Positions 25,085 through 34,148 of a stretch of 55,505 nt of DNA are shown piece after piece. The stretch lies in contig NZ_VITR01000023.1 in the NCBI RefSeq assembly GCF_007827955.1, forward strand, positions 1-55,505, read 5' to 3'. The position numbers were made by a program, and so were the translations under genes. Numbering within the stretch: the stretch's first letter is position 1; each line of letters opens with the position of its first letter. Source of the DNA: Nitrospirillum pindoramense. Its GTDB lineage: Bacteria; Pseudomonadota; Alphaproteobacteria; Azospirillales; Azospirillaceae. A model generated the notes under the pieces. That model made no database searches. It was not told where the DNA came from and saw only the letters and a list, made by a program, of their open reading frames with translations.

Positions 25085-26266
25085 TCACTCCTGAGAGTAC
25101 GGCCCCAGTACCAAATCGCAATTAACCAGCACACGCAGGGACAGCCCCGGCCGATCCGTGAGCGTCGGCTGCACGCCCAAATCCTTGGCGGCCAGCCGCT
25201 GGCCCACTTGGTTGGCGGCGTTGTCGCCGCTCTGGCGCACGGCCACCACGACGTTGCCGCCACCGCTGGTCTGGGTGTCGCCGTTGCTGGCCAGTTCGCC
25301 GGACACCCCCAGCAGTGTGGAAAGCACCATGCCGCGCAGCAGGCGGCTGGTGTGGTAATCAACCTCGTCCTCCAGGCCGGCATGGCCCTCCGTGTCGGTG
25401 GCCGGCAGGCGGTCCAGGACCAGGGATTTGCCGTTGGGCAGCAGCAGGCGTGTCCACACCACCAGGATGCGTGACTGGCCGTAGGTCACGGCGTTGTCGT
25501 ACGTGCCCAGCAGGCGCGCGCCCTGGGGGATCAGAAGGAAGCGGCCGGTGACACTGTCGTAGATGTCCTCCGTCACCTGGGCGATGACCTGCCCCGGCAG
25601 GTCGGAGTTCAGTCCGGTGACCAGTGCCGCCGCCAGGACAGTGCCCGCCTGGATGATGTAGGGGGAGGCCGGCTGCTGCAGCCGGTGAGCTGTCATGGTC
25701 GCGGTGTCCGCCGGCCCCTGCAGGAACGCGCGCTTACGGGCCTGCTGGTTGGGGTCGCTGTCATCGCCAACCTCTTCGCCGGATGAGACGGCGCCGCCCT
25801 GCCCTGGCGCCTCCCTCACTTCCTGCGATGGGGTGGCAATATGGGCTGTCACGGTGAAAAACACCGGGGAGGCGGCGGCCTGCTGGCGCCGGCGGTTCCG
25901 CTCCTGCGCCGCAGAGTTCGCCGGCCCGCCGGGGCTGGTGAACGCCGGCATTGGCGACGGCGGCGGCAATACCGACGGGGATGCGGCAGGCGCCGCCGGG
26001 CGCCGGGTCAGGTCAGCATAGCCGGGCGGCGGCACAGCCAGGCTGTCGTCCGGCTTGACCTCCGTGGCGTAAAGCTGCTGGTCAGCCGTCAGCTTCGGCG
26101 GTTTCCAGGTCAGCGCCCACCATACCGCCACGACCACCAGCAGGGCCAGGACCGCACTGGCGACGCCCAAAGTGCGGCGTGACAGCCGCGTCACCGGCCG
26201 TGGCCGCGCCCGGAGCGCGAACGCCGCCGGATCCGCCTTGGGCGGAGGATTCTGGGTCGGGTCCAT
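25085..26266 (-). CDS. trbI: TrbI (VirB10-like) conjugation protein
   Basis: 393 aa from the ATG behind the TrbG stop; the frame is open to 26320. One transmembrane helix near residues 30-50 (GVASAVLALLVVVAVWWAL) anchors it in the inner membrane. A Pro-rich stretch (PPPSPMPAF) spans the periplasm. The conserved C-terminal domain has IIQAGTVLAAALVTGLNSDLPG, LLIPQGARLLGTYDN and NGKSLVLDRLPATD (quoted in parts). It forms the core channel with TrbG and links both membranes. It is the last gene of the trb operon in this element; decayed IS elements follow. Confidence 0.92.
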   Translation of the reverse strand: MDPTQNPPPKADPAAFALRARPRPVTRLSRRTLGVASAVLALLVVVAVWWALTWKPPKLTADQQLYATEVKPDDSLAVPPPGYADLTRRPAAPAASPSVLPPPSPMPAFTSPGGPANSAAQERNRRRQQAAASPVFFTVTAHIATPSQEVREAPGQGGAVSSGEEVGDDSDPNQQARKRAFLQGPADTATMTAHRLQQPASPYIIQAGTVLAAALVTGLNSDLPGQVIAQVTEDIYDSVTGRFLLIPQGARLLGTYDNAVTYGQSRILVVWTRLLLPNGKSLVLDRLPATDTEGHAGLEDEVDYHTSRLLRGMVLSTLLGVSGELASNGDTQTSGGGNVVVAVRQSGDNAANQVGQRLAAKDLGVQPTLTDRPGLSLRVLVNCDLVLGPYSQE

Positions 26267-26267
26267 G

Positions 26268-27236
26268 TCAGCCCCGGCCGTCGATACGGGTGATGCGCAC
26301 CACCTGCTGCGGATCGGCACCCAGGCGCAGTTCCGCGGCGGCGAACAGCCGGTCGACGATCAGGGTGGCGCCGCGCACCCGATAATTCACCAGTTCGGCC
26401 GTGCCGCCGTCCGGCCCCACCACGAACAGGGGCGGCATCTCCCCCTGGCTGATGCCGGCGGGAAAGCGCACATAGACCTTGCGGCCGTCATCGAACACCT
26501 GCATAGGCCGCCACGGTGGCGTATCGCCACTCAGCTCATAACGGAAGCGCAGGGCCGAGAGATCGACGCCATCGGCGGCCTGGGAGACAGCGCGCCCCTC
26601 CTCTTCCCGGTTGTGCGCCTTCAAGGCCACCAGGGCGTCGGCCGGATAGCGCCAGGAGACCTCGGCCATGTAGGTGGTGGCGGTGGGATGGGCCTCCAGG
26701 TGATAGCTGCGGCGGTCGGTCAGGATCACCAGGTTGTTCATGGGCAGGGTGGCGGCCAGGGGCTTCACCAGCACATGCACCTGTCGGCCCCCGCCGCTGC
26801 CGCTCTCACTGTCGCCGATCTTCCATTGCACGGTGTCGCCGGCGGCCACCGACTTCAATTCCTCCCCCGGTTCCAGGGCAATGTCCGTCACATGCACCGG
26901 CGCCACGTAGACCTGGTAAAGCGCCCCCTCGCTGTAGGGAAACACCTGCATGGCGTTGATATAGCCATCACGGGTGGGCAGCACCTTGGCGCCCGCATTG
27001 GCGGCCTGCACCCGCTTGGCCGGGTCCGCCGCCTCCGGCGTTGAGGTGCCTTCCAGCACCAGCGGTTTCAACTGGCCTGGCAGCGGCAAGGGCTCCGGCA
27101 GAGTGACGATCTCCACCGGCTTGGGCGGTGCCGGCTCCAGCTGAGCCGGCTGTGGGACGTCGTAGGTGATGGCCGGCGGCTTGTCGGCGCAAGCGGCCAA
27201 GGGAAGGCTGAGGGCCAGGCAAAGCCAACGCGTCAT
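26268..27236 (-). CDS. trbG: TrbG (VirB9-like) outer-membrane core protein
   Basis: 322 aa. The N-terminus is a lipoprotein-type signal (LALSLPLAACADK, lipobox LAAC). The N-terminal VirB9 part contains AMQVFPYSEGALYQVYV and ILTDRRSYHLEAHP. The C-terminal part has VYVRFPAG, PLFVVGPDGGTAELVNYRVRG and DRLFAAAELRLG, all typical of TrbG/VirB9. It joins TrbI in the outer-membrane core complex of the type IV secretion channel. Its start overlaps the trbF stop by four bases. Confidence 0.92.
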   Translation of the reverse strand: MTRWLCLALSLPLAACADKPPAITYDVPQPAQLEPAPPKPVEIVTLPEPLPLPGQLKPLVLEGTSTPEAADPAKRVQAANAGAKVLPTRDGYINAMQVFPYSEGALYQVYVAPVHVTDIALEPGEELKSVAAGDTVQWKIGDSESGSGGGRQVHVLVKPLAATLPMNNLVILTDRRSYHLEAHPTATTYMAEVSWRYPADALVALKAHNREEEGRAVSQAADGVDLSALRFRYELSGDTPPWRPMQVFDDGRKVYVRFPAGISQGEMPPLFVVGPDGGTAELVNYRVRGATLIVDRLFAAAELRLGADPQQVVRITRIDGRG

Positions 27237-27931
27237 GGCGATCCTCCCGGCCCCAACTCCTGGGCCCAGTTGATGGCATCGATGTACAGGCCCAACGGGT
27301 TTTGCCGCAGGCGGGCCTCGGTGTGCGGCGTCTGGATCACCACCGTCAGGATGGCCGACCAGCGTTGGGGCGGTTGCGGCGCCCCGTCGTCAAAGGGATG
27401 CTCGACCCAGGCGATGCGGAAGGAGTCGGGACTGGCCCGCACCACGCTGGTGATGTCCACGGTCACGGCGTGCCGGCCCAGCCGGCCAAAGGGATCCGCC
27501 TGGCGGGCGTAGGCGTCCAGCGCCGGCTTGGCGCGGCTGGTGATCTGGCCATAGGCGTCGAGCCAAGCCTGGCGCACCACCACCGGGTCCACCGACAGGC
27601 CGCGCACCTCCGTGACGAAGCGCCCCAGGAAGTAGGCGATCTGGGCATCGCTGGGGCGATAGTCCGCCATGGCCGGCGCCACCGCCTGGACCGCCCCCAG
27701 CTTGTCCACCTCCACCACGAAAGGTGTCACCACCGCCCGGGCCCGCATGCGCACGTCATCACCCAGCAGCACGGCCGCCAGGCCGAAGCAGCCGAAGGCC
27801 ATGAGGCGCCAGTTGGCCGCCTGCACCCGGGCGCTGCCGATGCGCTCATCCCACAGCTGCTCCGCCCGCTGGAATGGCGTCACCGGAGCGGGCGTCTCGC
27901 CATACCGGGCCTGTCGGCGGCGCCATCTCAT
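27233..27931 (-). CDS. trbF: TrbF (VirB8-like) inner-membrane protein
   Basis: 232 aa from the ATG at 27931, which overlaps the trbL stop (ATGA); a longer frame to 28846 is an artefact. Marks are TPFQRAEQLWDERIGSARVQAANW, a transmembrane segment (LMAFGCFGLAAVLLG) and VVTPFVVEVDKLGAV, then a periplasmic NTF2-like domain ending in NPLGLYIDAINWAQEL. It nucleates assembly of the conjugation channel. Confidence 0.92.
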   Translation of the reverse strand: MRWRRRQARYGETPAPVTPFQRAEQLWDERIGSARVQAANWRLMAFGCFGLAAVLLGDDVRMRARAVVTPFVVEVDKLGAVQAVAPAMADYRPSDAQIAYFLGRFVTEVRGLSVDPVVVRQAWLDAYGQITSRAKPALDAYARQADPFGRLGRHAVTVDITSVVRASPDSFRIAWVEHPFDDGAPQPPQRWSAILTVVIQTPHTEARLRQNPLGLYIDAINWAQELGPGGSP

Positions 27932-29073
27932 GACCCGTCCCCCTTCAACTGGGGTCGCATGGCGGAACCCCCGCCGCCATCGTCGCGTGACAGATGATCG
28001 GTGGCACGCACCACCGCCTGCTGGCGCAGACGCTCCGCCCAAGCCGGAGGAGCGGAGGCGGGCGAAGAGGGCGCCGGTGGGGCCGGCGGCGGGGGTGGCG
28101 GACTTGCAGGCGCCGAGGGCACCGCCCCGCCCATACCCCGGCCCACGCCACCACCCGCCGCCCCCGCATCGGCACTGGCCGCGCGGGCGGTCATACCGGC
28201 GCCCCCGGCCGCCAAGGCCACGGTACCGGCCACCATGGCCACCGGCGCCGCCGCGGCCCCCAAGCCCAACTGCGGCGCGCCGGAGGTGAGGCCGCCCGCC
28301 AAGCGGTTGGCGGCGAAGGCCAGGCCGGCCACGGTCATGGCCGCCAGCAGGATGGTCATCGTGTCCTGCAGGCTCAGCTCCTGCGCCGGGTCGGTGGGCA
28401 GGATTTCCGTATAGAGCCGGGTGCCGATGCCGGTGATGACGGCGAACACCAGGATGCGGACGCCGGACGTGACCACCTGGCCCAGCACCGGCTCGGCAAT
28501 GAAGGCCGTGCCCTTCCACAAGGCGAAGGGCACCAGGATGAAGCCCTTCAAGGTCGTCAGCTTGAACTCGATGACCGCCAGGAACAGCAGGATGGCCAGG
28601 ATGAAGAAGGCCAGCAGGGTGATGAGAATGGCCACTGTCAGCAGCAACACCTCGCTCAGGTTGCTGAACACCTTGGGGAAGCCAGACAGGCGCTGGAACT
28701 GGTTCAGCAGCACCTGGGCGCCTTCGACGCCGGCATGGGCCAGACGTCCTGGATGCAAAAAATCCTGATAACTCAAGGTGGCACTGGATGCCTTCAACCC
28801 CAGCGCGGCAAAGCCATCGAAGATTGTTTTCGCCAGGAATTTCCAATTGTTCAGCAGCAGCGCGAAGAAGCCCACTGACAAGACCTTCTTGGCCAGGACT
28901 TGGGGTACCTCCTCTTCCCCCAATGCCCAGGCCAATCCGGCCAGGGTGCCGTCGATGCCGATCAGCACGGTGACCAGGTAACCGACGTCCCCAGCGATCA
29001 AGCCGAAGCCGCTATCGATGGTTTGGCCGTAGACATCCAGGAAGTGATCGATAACGGAGACATCGTTAGCCAT
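27928..29073 (-). CDS. trbL: TrbL (VirB6-like) polytopic membrane protein
   Basis: 381 aa. The first about 270 residues hold six or more hydrophobic segments, for example VLLLTVAILITLLAFFILAILLFLAVI (quoted here as family evidence in part: AILITLLAFFILAILLF) and ILVFAVITGIGTRLY. The last about 100 residues are Ala/Pro/Gly-rich and low in complexity (SPPPPPPAPPAP), as is common in TrbL. It forms part of the inner-membrane channel. It overlaps trbK by eight bases and trbF by four. Confidence 0.92.
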   Translation of the reverse strand: MANDVSVIDHFLDVYGQTIDSGFGLIAGDVGYLVTVLIGIDGTLAGLAWALGEEEVPQVLAKKVLSVGFFALLLNNWKFLAKTIFDGFAALGLKASSATLSYQDFLHPGRLAHAGVEGAQVLLNQFQRLSGFPKVFSNLSEVLLLTVAILITLLAFFILAILLFLAVIEFKLTTLKGFILVPFALWKGTAFIAEPVLGQVVTSGVRILVFAVITGIGTRLYTEILPTDPAQELSLQDTMTILLAAMTVAGLAFAANRLAGGLTSGAPQLGLGAAAAPVAMVAGTVALAAGGAGMTARAASADAGAAGGGVGRGMGGAVPSAPASPPPPPPAPPAPSSPASAPPAWAERLRQQAVVRATDHLSRDDGGGGSAMRPQLKGDGS

Positions 29074-29410
29074 GGGGTGGCTCCGTCTTTGGCGGCGCGG
29101 TCTGCGAAGGCTGGGCCGGAATCAGCTTGTCGGGAGTATTGGGGAAGATGTTCACCGGCGGCGGGTTATACTGGCCCGCGCCATTGCCCATGAACCGCCG
29201 CCGCTCGGCCTCATCCGCGACCGTGCAGCGGGGATCGTCCACCGCCTTCATGCCCAGATCCCGGCAGCGATCCAGTTCCTGGCGCAGCAGGGCATGGTCG
29301 GCCAGCAACTGCTCCACGGTGGGGTCGGCGGCGCGGGCCAGCAAGGCGATGGGACCGGCGGTGACAACGGCAGCGGCGGCCACCGCCGTGACGAGAGCGC
29401 GCGTCTTCAT
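29066..29410 (-). CDS. TrbK-alt-type putative entry-exclusion protein
   Basis: 114 aa from the ATG at 29410, overlapping trbJ by four bases. An N-terminal signal/anchor (ALVTAVAAAAVVTAGPIALLARA) is followed by LLRQELDRCRDLGMKA and DDPRCTVADEAERRRFMG, the pattern of the small proteins called TrbK-alt. The tail is Pro-rich. Proteins at this place between trbJ and trbL are thought to block entry of the same element into a cell that already has it; this is by analogy. Confidence 0.75.
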   Translation of the reverse strand: MKTRALVTAVAAAAVVTAGPIALLARAADPTVEQLLADHALLRQELDRCRDLGMKAVDDPRCTVADEAERRRFMGNGAGQYNPPPVNIFPNTPDKLIPAQPSQTAPPKTEPPHG

Positions 29411-30135
29411 GGGGAGCCTCCAAACACCTGAACGGGTATCTGAGTATACCCCACCCCCACGCCCACGAACCGGCGCCACTCCGCCTGCGCGGCCGCCTCT
29501 TCTTCAGTGATACGCAAGGCCTCCGCCGTTTGGGCACGGGCGTTGGCGGCCAGCAGATCCTGGGTGGTGGCGAGCTGACGCACCTGCAGCGCCAGCAGCT
29601 GGTTGCCGGCCTGCGTGGCCTGTAAAGCGCCCACCGCCCCCTGGCTCTGATCCACCAGGGCCGCCATCTGCGCCTGATCGGCGGCACCGCCCTGCACCAC
29701 CTGGGCCTGCACCGCCAGGGCCTGGCGATGCGCCTCCACGGCGGCGGCCCGCTGGGCATCGCCATCGGCCACCACCCCCGCCTGGGTGATAGCGCCGTCA
29801 TAGGCGGGATAGAGGACCTGCATCTGCTGCTGCAGCCGGCTGACATCGAAGCTCAGCCGCTGGGCCTGGCTTACCAAGGTGGTCAGTTGCGTCATCGAGG
29901 CCTGCAACTGCGCCAGGCTGGAATAGGGCAACGTCGTCAGGTTGCGCACCTGGTACTGCAGCGACTGGGTCAGCTGCTGAATCTGGGTGACCTGGTTGTT
30001 GATCTCCTGCAACGCCCGCGCCGCCGCCACCGTGTTCTGCACCAGATTGGCATGGTCGATGACCGCCCACTGGGCCCCTGCCGGCGGCGCCAGCAGCAGC
30101 AGGCCCAACAGGGCGAAGGTCCAGCGCCGCCTCAT
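29407..30135 (-). CDS. trbJ: TrbJ (VirB5-like) pilus-associated protein
   Basis: 242 aa. The signal peptide FALLGLLLLAPPAGAQ is followed by AVIDHANLVQNTVAAARAL, a helical Gln-rich body (QIQQLTQSLQYQ, LQQQMQVLYPAYDG), and a conserved end (AEWRRFVGVGVGY). Such proteins are minor pilus components exposed at the tip. It overlaps trbE and trbK-alt by four bases each. Confidence 0.9.
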   Translation of the reverse strand: MRRRWTFALLGLLLLAPPAGAQWAVIDHANLVQNTVAAARALQEINNQVTQIQQLTQSLQYQVRNLTTLPYSSLAQLQASMTQLTTLVSQAQRLSFDVSRLQQQMQVLYPAYDGAITQAGVVADGDAQRAAAVEAHRQALAVQAQVVQGGAADQAQMAALVDQSQGAVGALQATQAGNQLLALQVRQLATTQDLLAANARAQTAEALRITEEEAAAQAEWRRFVGVGVGYTQIPVQVFGGSP

Positions 30136-32561
30136 GACCAGCCCTCCACCAAGTCCGCCGCCCAGGGCAGGCCCCGGGCGCGCAGCCAGGCCGCACCGAA
30201 GCCCTCCGCTCCCGCCTCGGCCAGCACCCGGTCAACCTGCGCCAGGTCCTCCGGCTGGGAGGTGCCGCAGATAGCGAGCGCTGCGGGGCCCATGCCCAAC
30301 TCGAACAAACGGCAGCCGGCGGCCGACTGGAACCAGTAATCCCGCTTGGGCACGGCCTGGGCGATGGTGGTGATCTGGCGGTCGTTCAGGCCCAGGCGGA
30401 CATAGGCCTGCCGGCTCTCCGGCTCCACCGCCCGGGCGTTGGGCAGGAAGATGCGCGACAGGCAGCTTTCGATGATCGCCGGCGCCACGGGGGAGTCCAG
30501 GATGTCGGCCAGGTTCTGGGTGGCGAACACCACCAGGGCGTTCTTGCCCCGCACCGTCTTCAGCCATTCCCGCAGCTTGGCGGCGAACAGCGGATCGTCC
30601 AGCGCCACCCAGGCCTCATCCACCCCGATCAGGGTGGGCCGACCGTCCAGCCAGCCCTCGATGCGATGGAACAGGTAGAGCAGGACGGCCCGTGCCGCCC
30701 GCTTGGAGCCCAGCAGGTCTTCCGTCTCGATGGCCAGCAGGCTGACGTCACTCAGGCTTTCCGCATCGGCGTCCAGCAACCGGCCGAAGGGGCCGGACAG
30801 GGTGTAAGGCTCCAGCGCCGCCTTCAAGGCATTGGATTGCAGCAGCGCCACCAGCCCGGACAGCGTGCGCTCCGGGGAGGGAGCGCCAGCCAGGCTGCCC
30901 AGCGCCGACCACACCATGCCGCGCACCGCCGGCGTCAGGGGCACGCCCTCCTGCCCCAGCAGGGTCTCGATCCACTCCGCCGCCCAGGCGCGCTCCGCCG
31001 CCTCGTCAATGCGGGCCAGGGGCTGGAAGGCGATGGCCTGCGCCCCTGCCCGCCCCTCGCCCAAGGCCAGGTCATGGAACACGCCGCCTGCGGCCCAGAC
31101 CGCCGCCTTGGAGGACCGCCGCTTGTCGAACAGCACAACCCGGGCCTTGGGATAGCGGCGGAACTGCAGCGCCATCAGCGCCAGCAGCAGCGACTTGCCC
31201 GCCCCGGTGGGGCCCAGGATCAGGGTGTGCCCCACATCGCCCTGGTGGGTGACCAGGCGAAAGGGCGTCGCCCCGGCGGTGCGCGCCACCAAGAGCGGCG
31301 GGCCGTTCAGATGGGCGTTGCGCTCCGGCCCCGCCCATACCGCCGACAGCGGCAGCATATGCACCAGGTTCAGCGACGAGACCAGCGGCTGGCGCACATT
31401 GGCGTAGCATTGGCCGGGCAGACTGGACAGCCAGGCCTCCACGGCGTTCAGCCCCTCCTCCACCGCCACGAAGCCCAGGCCACGCGCTACCCGCCCCACC
31501 GCCCGCGCCCGCTCCGCCGCCACCGCCTCGTCCTCATCCCACACGGTGACCGTGGCCGTGAAGTAGCCATAGCTGACGGCGTCCGAGCCCAGTTCGCGCA
31601 AGGCCACGTCCGCGTCGAGCGCCTGGGCTTCGGCATCGCTGTCGACCAGGCGGGATTCCTGCTGCCACAGCACCTCCCGCAGCAAGGCGGCGATGCCCTT
31701 GCGCTTGGCCCACCAGTGCCGGCGCTTGGTCGCCAGTTCCTTCTGCGCCTCCGCCTTTTCCAGCGGCAGCCAGCGCACCACCCAGCGATAGGGCAAGGCC
31801 AGATGGTTCAACGCGTCCAGCAGCCCCGGCCAGGTGGCGTCGGGCAGGCCGCGCAGGGTCAGGGTGCGCAGATGCGCCCGGCCCAGCAGCGGCGCCACCC
31901 CCGGCGTCAGGGCGCAGTCGGGCAGCAGGCCGTCCAGGTGGAAGGGCACCGGCGGCACCGTCACCGGGTGGCGGCCGTGGGTGGAGATACAGCCGTGGAG
32001 ATAGGCCAGGGTCTCGGCATCGTCCAGCCAGCGGCACACCGGCATCAGCGGCACCAGCAGGTCCAGCACCCGGTCCCCCTCCGCCACGACGGCGTCGCGC
32101 ACCGCCCGCCAGTCCACCTCCCGTCGTTTGCCTGCCGTGTCGTAGAGCAACTGGCCGGCCTGGGCCGTGCGCTCCGGCGGCGGCAGGTAGCAGAGCGTCA
32201 GGAACTGCTCGCTCTCGAACTGCGCCCCCTCCTGGTCAAACGCCGCCCGGCGCTCCTCATCCACCAGGCGGGAGACGGGGTCGGGAAAGCGGCTGTCCGG
32301 GTAGCCGGTGGCTGGCCGCCGGGCCGCCTCGACGAACAGGGCCCAGCCCTCGCCCAGGCGCTTCAGCGCGTTGTTGACGCGCGCCGCCACCGCCATCAGT
32401 TCCGCCGCCGGCACCGAATCCAGGTCCGGCCCCCGGAACAGGGCGGTGCGTTGCAGGCTGCCGTCCTTGTTCAGCACCAGGCCCGGCCCGACCAATCCGG
32501 CCCAGGGCAGGTAGTCGGCCAGTTCGCGGCGCTGGGCGCGGTATTCGCGGAGGTCGAGCAC
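30132..32561 (-). CDS. trbE: TrbE (VirB4-like) conjugation ATPase
   Basis: 809 aa from the GTG at 32561, one base past the trbD stop; no ATG fits the conserved start LDLREYRAQRRELADYLPW. The N-terminal domain contains CYLPPPERT. The ATPase domain has Walker A GPTGAGKS and Walker B LIGVDEAWVAL, followed by ALVVFATQNLADILDS. Full length for the family. It energises pilus assembly and substrate transfer at the inner membrane. Confidence 0.93.
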   Translation of the reverse strand: MLDLREYRAQRRELADYLPWAGLVGPGLVLNKDGSLQRTALFRGPDLDSVPAAELMAVAARVNNALKRLGEGWALFVEAARRPATGYPDSRFPDPVSRLVDEERRAAFDQEGAQFESEQFLTLCYLPPPERTAQAGQLLYDTAGKRREVDWRAVRDAVVAEGDRVLDLLVPLMPVCRWLDDAETLAYLHGCISTHGRHPVTVPPVPFHLDGLLPDCALTPGVAPLLGRAHLRTLTLRGLPDATWPGLLDALNHLALPYRWVVRWLPLEKAEAQKELATKRRHWWAKRKGIAALLREVLWQQESRLVDSDAEAQALDADVALRELGSDAVSYGYFTATVTVWDEDEAVAAERARAVGRVARGLGFVAVEEGLNAVEAWLSSLPGQCYANVRQPLVSSLNLVHMLPLSAVWAGPERNAHLNGPPLLVARTAGATPFRLVTHQGDVGHTLILGPTGAGKSLLLALMALQFRRYPKARVVLFDKRRSSKAAVWAAGGVFHDLALGEGRAGAQAIAFQPLARIDEAAERAWAAEWIETLLGQEGVPLTPAVRGMVWSALGSLAGAPSPERTLSGLVALLQSNALKAALEPYTLSGPFGRLLDADAESLSDVSLLAIETEDLLGSKRAARAVLLYLFHRIEGWLDGRPTLIGVDEAWVALDDPLFAAKLREWLKTVRGKNALVVFATQNLADILDSPVAPAIIESCLSRIFLPNARAVEPESRQAYVRLGLNDRQITTIAQAVPKRDYWFQSAAGCRLFELGMGPAALAICGTSQPEDLAQVDRVLAEAGAEGFGAAWLRARGLPWAADLVEGWS

Positions 32562-32563
32562 GG

Positions 32564-32830
32564 TCAGACATCCAGCAAGAGGCGGGCGACACGCAGGTGG
32601 CGAGCGAACAATGGCAGGAACTGCGGGTCCTGGCGGGTCAGGAACAGGGCCACGCCATGGCCCGGGGCGTAGACCGCCACCCCCGCCAGCCACAGCTGCA
32701 AGCCCAGCCCGATGGCGGCGGCCAGCGTGCCCAGCGCGATGGCCAGGCCGCGCGGGATGCCGCCCAGCAGGATGGGCTCGGTCAACGACCGATGCAGCGG
32801 CACCAGCCAGCCGGGAAGATCGCCGGTCAT
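32564..32830 (-). CDS. trbD: TrbD (VirB3-like) membrane protein
   Basis: 88 aa. It begins with the typical LVPLHRSLTEPILLGGIPRG and then has two hydrophobic stretches (LAIALGTLAAAIGLGLQL and WLAGVAVYAPGHGVALFL), ending TRQDPQFLPLFARHL. Small inner-membrane partner of TrbE. It overlaps trbC by four bases and runs up to the trbE start. Confidence 0.92.
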   Translation of the reverse strand: MTGDLPGWLVPLHRSLTEPILLGGIPRGLAIALGTLAAAIGLGLQLWLAGVAVYAPGHGVALFLTRQDPQFLPLFARHLRVARLLLDV

Positions 32831-33135
32831 GACACCAGCGCCCCGCCGGAGAAGCTGAAGAAGGTCAGGAAGAAGCTGGCGGCGGCGAAGGCGATGGACA
32901 GGCCGAACACCACCTGGATGAGCCGACGCATGCCGCCGGAGGTCTCCCCGAACGCCAGCGCCAGGCCGGTGCCGATGATGATCAGCACGGCGATGATCTT
33001 GGCGACGGGGCCCTGGACGGAGTCCAGGATCTGCTGCAGCGGCTGCTCCCACGGCATGCTGGTGCCGGCGGCCAGGGCCGCCTGGGGCAGGAGCACCGCG
33101 ATGGCAACGGACCAGCGCAGGGGAAAACGCTTCAT
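32827..33135 (-). CDS. trbC: TrbC (VirB2-like) pilin
   Basis: 102 aa. A signal peptide (VAIAVLLPQAALAAG) precedes two hydrophobic helices (AKIIAVLIIIGTGLALAFGE and VVFGLSIAFAAASFFLTFF). This is the layout of conjugative pilins, which are cleaved and in the Trb type may be cyclised by the TraF protease encoded at 40166-40684. Confidence 0.92.
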   Translation of the reverse strand: MKRFPLRWSVAIAVLLPQAALAAGTSMPWEQPLQQILDSVQGPVAKIIAVLIIIGTGLALAFGETSGGMRRLIQVVFGLSIAFAAASFFLTFFSFSGGALVS

Positions 33136-34148
33136 GACGAACCTCCAGGTTCAATGGGGATGGGCAGCGCCAGGGGGCCGGCGCCCAGGGGTTCCAAGGC
33201 GTAGCCGTCGTCGCCCTTGAGGCCGGCGACACGCCACAGGCCGGCCAGGCGTCGTTGCGGGCCCCGCCCGGCCAGGACGGCGATGAGGTCGATGGTCTCG
33301 GCGATGAGGGGGCGCGGCACCGTCACCACCGCCTCCTGCACCAGTTGCTCCAGCCGGCGCAGGGCGCCGGGGGCGGAGCCGGCGTGCAGGGTGGCGATGC
33401 CGCCGGGATGGCCGGTGCCCCAGGCCTTCAACAGGTCCAGGGCCTCGCGGCCGCGCACCTCGCCCACGGGGATGCGGTCGGGACGCAGGGCCAGGCTGGC
33501 GCGCACCAGGTCTCCCATGCCCATGACGCCCGGGCGGGTGCGCAGAGGCACCACGTTGGGCACCTCGCAGCGCAGTTCCCGCCGGTCCTCGATCAGGATA
33601 ATGCGGTCGCCCGTCTGCGCCAGTTCCCGCAGCAGGGCGTTGGCCAGCGTGGTCTTACCCGTGCCGGTGCCGCCGACGATGAGGATGTTCCAGCGCTCGG
33701 CCACCGCGGCGCGCAGGGTGGCGGCCTGGCGGGCGGTCATGATCCGGGCGGCAACGTAATCGTCCAGGCCCAGGCCCATGGCCACCGGCTTGCGGATGGC
33801 GAAGGTGGGGCCGGCGACCACCGGCGGCAGCAGGCCCTCGAACCGCTCCCCGCCCTGGCCGTCGGCATCCAGGGGCAGTTCGGCGGAGATGGAGGGGCGG
33901 CCGCCATGCACCTCCTCCCCGGCGCAGGACGCGACCAGGCGGATGATGCGCTCCCCGTCGGCGGCGGACAGGCGATGGCCCGTGTCCGCCAGGCCGGCGG
34001 ACAGATGGTCGACCCACAGCCGGCCATCGGGGTTCAGCAGGATCTCCACGATGTCCGGCGCGCGCAGCAGGTCGGCCAGCAGCGGCCCCAGGGCGCTGCG
34101 CAGCATACGGGCCGTGCGGGCGGCCACGAGGGTGGAACCGTCAGACAT
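33132..34148 (-). CDS. trbB: TrbB (VirB11-like) secretion ATPase
   Basis: 338 aa. An N-terminal domain (LRAPDIVEILLNPDGRLWVD) precedes a RecA-like ATPase: Walker A GGTGTGKTT, IILIEDRRELRC, the His box GTGHPGGIATLHAG. Hexameric VirB11-type ATPase at the cytoplasmic face that switches the machine between pilus building and DNA transfer. It overlaps the upstream RHH gene by eight bases. Confidence 0.93.
   Translation of the reverse strand: MSDGSTLVAARTARMLRSALGPLLADLLRAPDIVEILLNPDGRLWVDHLSAGLADTGHRLSAADGERIIRLVASCAGEEVHGGRPSISAELPLDADGQGGERFEGLLPPVVAGPTFAIRKPVAMGLGLDDYVAARIMTARQAATLRAAVAERWNILIVGGTGTGKTTLANALLRELAQTGDRIILIEDRRELRCEVPNVVPLRTRPGVMGMGDLVRASLALRPDRIPVGEVRGREALDLLKAWGTGHPGGIATLHAGSAPGALRRLEQLVQEAVVTVPRPLIAETIDLIAVLAGRGPQRRLAGLWRVAGLKGDDGYALEPLGAGPLALPIPIEPGGSS

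Noticed and set aside
27233-28846. Long N-terminal extension of TrbF
   Set aside because: Bases 27932-28846 are coding for TrbL in another frame; the ATG at 27931 overlapping the trbL stop is the proper start.
30666-32672. 668-codon plus-strand frame
   Set aside because: Antisense to trbE; rich in Gln, His, Arg and Gly in the way GC-rich shadow frames are.
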